From: Phycisphaerales bacterium
GTDB taxonomy: Bacteria; Planctomycetota; Phycisphaerae; Sedimentisphaerales; Anaerohalosphaeraceae
DNA: 7,084 nt
Assembly (NCBI GenBank): GCA_011048645.1
Contig: DSDR01000254.1
Span: 1-7,084 of the forward strand
Direction: 5' to 3'
This document shows, piece by piece, positions 4,604 through 7,084 of the stretch (position 1 is the stretch's first letter; each line of letters starts with the position of its first letter). A model generated the notes under the pieces. The model had not been told where the DNA came from and searched no databases. It was given only the letters and a program-made list of their open reading frames with translations. Made by a program: the position numbers and the translations under genes.

Positions 4604-6769
4604 TTACACCCCGCCGATCAACTGCGTCTCATAGAGTCGAATATACGTTTGGCAGGTCTGCATCAATTCCTCATGACGGCCCTGGGCGACGATGCGGCCG
4701 TCATCAAGCACGACGATGCGATCCGCGGAAATCACCGTACTGAACCGGTGGGCAATCAGAAAACAAGTCCGGCCTTTCATCAATTCTTCGAGTGCTCTGT
4801 GAATTTTGGCTTCACTGTCGGCGTCAATCTGACTCATCGCTTCATCAAAGATGAGTATCCTTGGATTTTTCAAAATCGCCCGGGCAATGACGATCCGCTG
4901 CAATTGCCCGCCGGAAAACCCGCTGCTCTGCTCGCCGATCATCGAATCGTAGCCGTCCGGCAGCGTGCAGATAAACTCATGAGCATAGGCTTTTTGGGCC
5001 GCGGCGACGATCTGATCGCGGGTCGCGTCCGGCTTGCTGTAAGCGATATTATTGGCCACCGTATCGTGAAAGGTGGTGATATTCTGAGTTACCATCCCGA
5101 TCTGATCGCGCAGACTGGCAAACGTCGCCTGATGGATGTTCTGCCCATCGATAAGAATCTGCCCGCTGTCCGGATCGTAAAATCGCGGCAGCAGATTGAC
5201 CAGCGTCGTTTTGCCCGACCCGTTGGCCCCGACGATCGCAACGGTCTGGCCGGCTGGAACGGCCAGGCTAATCCCCTTCAGCGCCAGCTGCGACGCGCCG
5301 GGATAGGTAAAGACGATATCACGAAATTCAATCTCGCGACTGAGCGGCTTGAGATCAAAGGCATTCGGTTCTTCTTTTTCCAGCGGCTCATCGATAACGG
5401 CAAAGACGCGCTCGGCCGCGGCGTTGGCCTGCTGCACATTGTTCCAGACATCGCTGACCTTGCGGACGGACTCGGCGGCGATCCCCAAACCCGCCAGCAG
5501 CGCAAAGAATGAGCTGGGCTGCATCCCGTCATACTGATGCGTGACCCACGCGACGCCCATCAAGATCACCGCTCCGCCGACAACCATACCCAGCGCATCC
5601 ATCAACGGACTGGTCATCGCCTCGATCCTGGACATCCGCAGGTGGTACTTCAGCAGCGAACGATTGCTCTTTTCATATTGCTCAATTTCCCAGTTTTGCC
5701 GATTATAGACCTTCACCACACGCAGCGCCGCCATCGCCTCCTGAATCCGTCCGAGCAGATGCGCGGTGGTAACCAGCGACTTTTTGGCGGCCTTTTTCAT
5801 CTTCCGTCCCAAAACGGCAATGACGCCGATGACAATCGGGCCGGAACACAGAAAAATCAGCGTCAGCTTCCAGTTGATGATAAATGCCGTACCGAGTGCG
5901 CCGAGAGCAACCATCGGTTCGCGAAGCGTCTTGCCGAACAGAATTTTAATCCCGCGCCCGCTCATGGTCACATCGCTGATAATCCGGCTGGTGGTGTCGC
6001 TGGTGCCGCGGGACGAAAAAAAGCCCACCGGCATAAACATTACATGCCGAAAGACATCCTCGCGAAGCCGTGCGTTCGCGATAGACACAATCTTTTCAGC
6101 CAGGAATGACTGATAATACCGCGCCAAACAGCGCAGAATCGTCACCACCGTCAGCCCCACTATCACCAGCACCATCGCGTTAAAGACCGTTTCTCTGCTG
6201 CTGTCGCGGGGGATGAAACTCAGCGGCCATTGCGCCGCATCGGCAAAAAACGGCTTGAGGGGGATCGCGTCCGAAACCGACAACACTTCGACCCGCCCCT
6301 GAACATCCGGCCGGCGAATCGTCAATTCGAGGATGGTCTGCTCTTGCGAAACGGCCAGCCATTCGAGCATCACGGCGGGTTTGGTTGTGCGCTCGGAGGT
6401 ATCCTGACGCTCAACGGCGGCGATCAAATCGCCCTGCCGCAATCCGAGGCTGTCGGCCCACGCATCGCTGTCAATTCGATTGACCAAAAGAAACTGCACG
6501 ACATCGGCCTCGTCGTCGGCAAAATCGCTGCGGCTGGGCACATAAAAATCCATTCCATACCGCCGATTGCAGATTTTCCGATCCACCCAGCTATGCAGCC
6601 CCTCTTCCTCCATCATCACCTTCAGCAAGGGGATGATCGTCAGAAACGAGGCCGAAAACATCACCGAAATCAGCAGCGCCCACAAAAACACCGCAATCAA
6701 ACGCGGCCACTGAGGCCAGACGTACCCCAGCACTCGCCAAAATGCGGTCAAATTCCCTTTATCGCTCAT
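4604..6769 (-). CDS. msbA: MsbA-type lipid exporter, ABC half-transporter with an extra periplasmic PDZ-like insert
   Basis: The 721-residue protein is an ABC half-transporter with fused membrane and ATPase parts, of the type that flips lipid A-core from the inner to the outer leaflet of the inner membrane as a homodimer. TM1 is about 22-50, TM2 about 195-215, TM3/TM4 about 283-320 and TM5/TM6 about 393-437. The ATPase has Walker A GANGSGKT (514-521), Q-loop Q562, signature FSGGQ (618-622, preceded by GEQSSG), Walker B RILIFDE (637-643, catalytic E643), D-loop SQID (646-649) and H-loop H674. All catalytic residues are kept. It is about 140 residues longer than E. coli MsbA (582), and nearly all of this is the insert at about 55-190 between TM1 and TM2. 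The ATG at 6769 has a good Shine-Dalgarno 6 bases upstream. Two WaaP-like kinases follow in the same operon, which supports lipid A/core glycolipid over a drug or peptide as cargo. The general fold is certain; the substrate is inferred from context. Confidence 0.9.
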   Translation of the reverse strand: MSDKGNLTAFWRVLGYVWPQWPRLIAVFLWALLISVMFSASFLTIIPLLKVMMEEEGLHSWVDRKICNRRYGMDFYVPSRSDFADDEADVVQFLLVNRIDSDAWADSLGLRQGDLIAAVERQDTSERTTKPAVMLEWLAVSQEQTILELTIRRPDVQGRVEVLSVSDAIPLKPFFADAAQWPLSFIPRDSSRETVFNAMVLVIVGLTVVTILRCLARYYQSFLAEKIVSIANARLREDVFRHVMFMPVGFFSSRGTSDTTSRIISDVTMSGRGIKILFGKTLREPMVALGALGTAFIINWKLTLIFLCSGPIVIGVIAVLGRKMKKAAKKSLVTTAHLLGRIQEAMAALRVVKVYNRQNWEIEQYEKSNRSLLKYHLRMSRIEAMTSPLMDALGMVVGGAVILMGVAWVTHQYDGMQPSSFFALLAGLGIAAESVRKVSDVWNNVQQANAAAERVFAVIDEPLEKEEPNAFDLKPLSREIEFRDIVFTYPGASQLALKGISLAVPAGQTVAIVGANGSGKTTLVNLLPRFYDPDSGQILIDGQNIHQATFASLRDQIGMVTQNITTFHDTVANNIAYSKPDATRDQIVAAAQKAYAHEFICTLPDGYDSMIGEQSSGFSGGQLQRIVIARAILKNPRILIFDEAMSQIDADSEAKIHRALEELMKGRTCFLIAHRFSTVISADRIVVLDDGRIVAQGRHEELMQTCQTYIRLYETQLIGGV
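6266..6508 (-). other. PDZ-like domain within the TM1-TM2 loop of MsbA
   Basis: Residues about 88-168 of the MsbA homologue read like a compact PDZ domain. VVQFLLVNRIDSDAWADSL is followed by GLRQGDLIAAV, the usual pattern of S-x-A, GL, GD and I-x-x-V. After a loop come a helix (VMLEWLA) and a final strand pair (ILELTIRR, RVEVLSV). With the N-terminus in the cytoplasm, the TM1-TM2 loop faces the periplasm, so the domain could bind a periplasmic partner peptide or the substrate. The call rests on motif reading only. Confidence 0.6.
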
Positions 6770-6775
6770 GCGTTA

Positions 6776-6781
6776 CCTCTC
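6776..6781 (-). promoter_or_regulatory. Ribosome binding site of msbA
   Basis: GAGAGG on the minus strand lies 6 bases before the ATG at 6769. It is the best Shine-Dalgarno in the window and fixes the msbA start, which also agrees with the start of the first amphipathic/TM segment. Confidence 0.75.
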
Positions 6782-6811
6782 GCGTTCTGGACATCTCAAA
6801 TGAAACGCAAG

Positions 6812-6840
6812 ACGGTAACCGATACAGCCCATTCTGTCAA
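6812..6840 (-). promoter_or_regulatory. Candidate promoter for the msbA operon
   Basis: A perfect TTGACA (-35, 6840-6835) is followed after 17 bases by TACCGT (6817-6812), which matches the -10 consensus at only three of six positions. The 9-base palindrome CGGTAACCG (6813-6821) overlaps the -10 and could be a protein-binding site. The position, about 40 bases before msbA, is suitable, but the weak -10 leaves this uncertain. Confidence 0.25.
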
Positions 6841-6932
6841 GAACGAATCAACTTAAAAACTAAATCATAGAAGGCTTTGTCCTGTTATCCGCTCTTATCT
6901 CACATCCCTCCCAAGTCAACTACAATAGAAAC

Positions 6933-6960
6933 TTGCCAAAAAGACGTCGCAATATATTAT
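6933..6960 (+). promoter_or_regulatory. Candidate sigma70-like promoter for the rightward gene
   Basis: TTGCCA (6933-6938) and TATTAT (6955-6960) are separated by 16 bases; each matches five of six consensus positions. A start of transcription near 6967 would give a leader of about 45 bases to the ATG at 7012 or about 100 bases to the ATG at 7069. A tandem ATCAATT repeat (6975-6981, 6982-6988), which also contains the palindrome CAATT-ATC-AATTG (6977-6989), lies just downstream and could be an operator. Confidence 0.4.
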
Positions 6961-7068
6961 TCCTGTATTCAAAAATCAATTATCAATTGAGTCCACTCTA
7001 AAAAGGGGTTCATGGGAAATCTTAAGAATATAATGATTTGGATGGAGAATAGTATTGATATTGGCGAT

Positions 7069-7084
7069 ATGTGTGGTATCATTG
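7069..7084 (+). CDS. Start of a rightward gene, possibly a class II glutamine amidotransferase (AsnB/GlmS type), cut by the edge
   Basis: Only five codons are visible: MCGII. Class II glutamine amidotransferases such as asparagine synthetase (AsnB) and GlmS begin with Met-Cys-Gly-Ile because Cys1 becomes the N-terminal nucleophile after Met removal, and AsnB-like genes are common in surface-polysaccharide clusters. The same frame is open further upstream to an ATG at 7012 (MGNLKNIM and so on), which has a better ribosome site (AAAAGGGG at 7001-7008) than 7069 has. If 7012 is used, there would be a 19-residue extension before the Cys, or MCGII is chance. The promoter candidate upstream fits either start. 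The call rests on very few residues. Confidence 0.4.

Noticed and set aside
4592..4605. AAGAAT-CA-ATTCTT palindrome between msbA and kinase A
   Set aside because: The stem is short and AT-rich with a two-base loop and no T run. It is unlikely to terminate transcription inside an operon.
3628..4634. Plus-strand frames at 3628-3933 and 4056-4634
   Set aside because: They are antisense to the two kinases, whose catalytic motifs are intact.
4649..5512. Long open frame (287 codons) on the plus strand opposite msbA
   Set aside because: It lies wholly antisense to a strongly recognised ABC ATPase and reads as low-complexity sequence with no motif. Such frames are common opposite GC-rich genes.
5537..6856. 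Plus-strand open frames at 5537-6109 and 6230-6856 opposite msbA
   Set aside because: Both are antisense to msbA, rich in His, Arg, Gln and Pro as expected from complementary codon bias, and have no recognisable domain or ribosome site.

Overview
The window holds part of a cell-envelope gene cluster from a Gram-negative-type (diderm) bacterium. Six genes lie on the minus strand: an MsbA-type lipid flippase, two Kdo/WaaP-family sugar kinase-like genes, a class I methyltransferase, a GT2 glycosyltransferase and a CgeB-type glycosyltransferase cut by the left edge. A seventh gene, of which only the first few codons are visible, starts on the plus strand at the right edge. No single marker fixes the taxon. 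Moderate GC with an enlarged MsbA and tandem WaaP-like kinases would suit a planctomycete (Phycisphaerae-like) or another environmental diderm, but this is only an impression.

Layout in the direction of transcription (right to left). From 7011 to 6770 there is a divergent intergenic region with a plausible plus-strand sigma70-like promoter. msbA (6769-4604) is followed after 20 bases by kinase A (4583-3906), which overlaps kinase B (3909-2845) by ATGA. These three almost certainly form one operon for exporting and phosphorylating a lipid A/core-type glycolipid. The GC content then drops sharply. A 146-base AT-rich gap precedes the methyltransferase (2698-1973), a 53-base gap follows, and then comes the GT2 gene (1919-1002). 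Its end overlaps the start of the CgeB-like glycosyltransferase (1042 to beyond 1), where GC rises again.

The two most interesting points concern protein architecture. The MsbA homologue carries about 135 extra residues between TM1 and TM2, predicted to be periplasmic, and part of this insert reads like a PDZ domain. Kinase B has a complete kinase domain followed by what looks like the N-lobe of a second, degenerate kinase domain. That second domain stops abruptly where the AT-rich DNA begins, which suggests the 3' end of a longer two-domain gene was replaced when the methyltransferase/GT2 segment arrived.

Taken together, MsbA would flip a lipid-linked core, the kinases would decorate it with phosphate, and the two glycosyltransferases and the methyltransferase would extend and methylate the surface glycan. 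No RNA genes, CRISPR arrays, transposases or terminal inverted repeats were seen.
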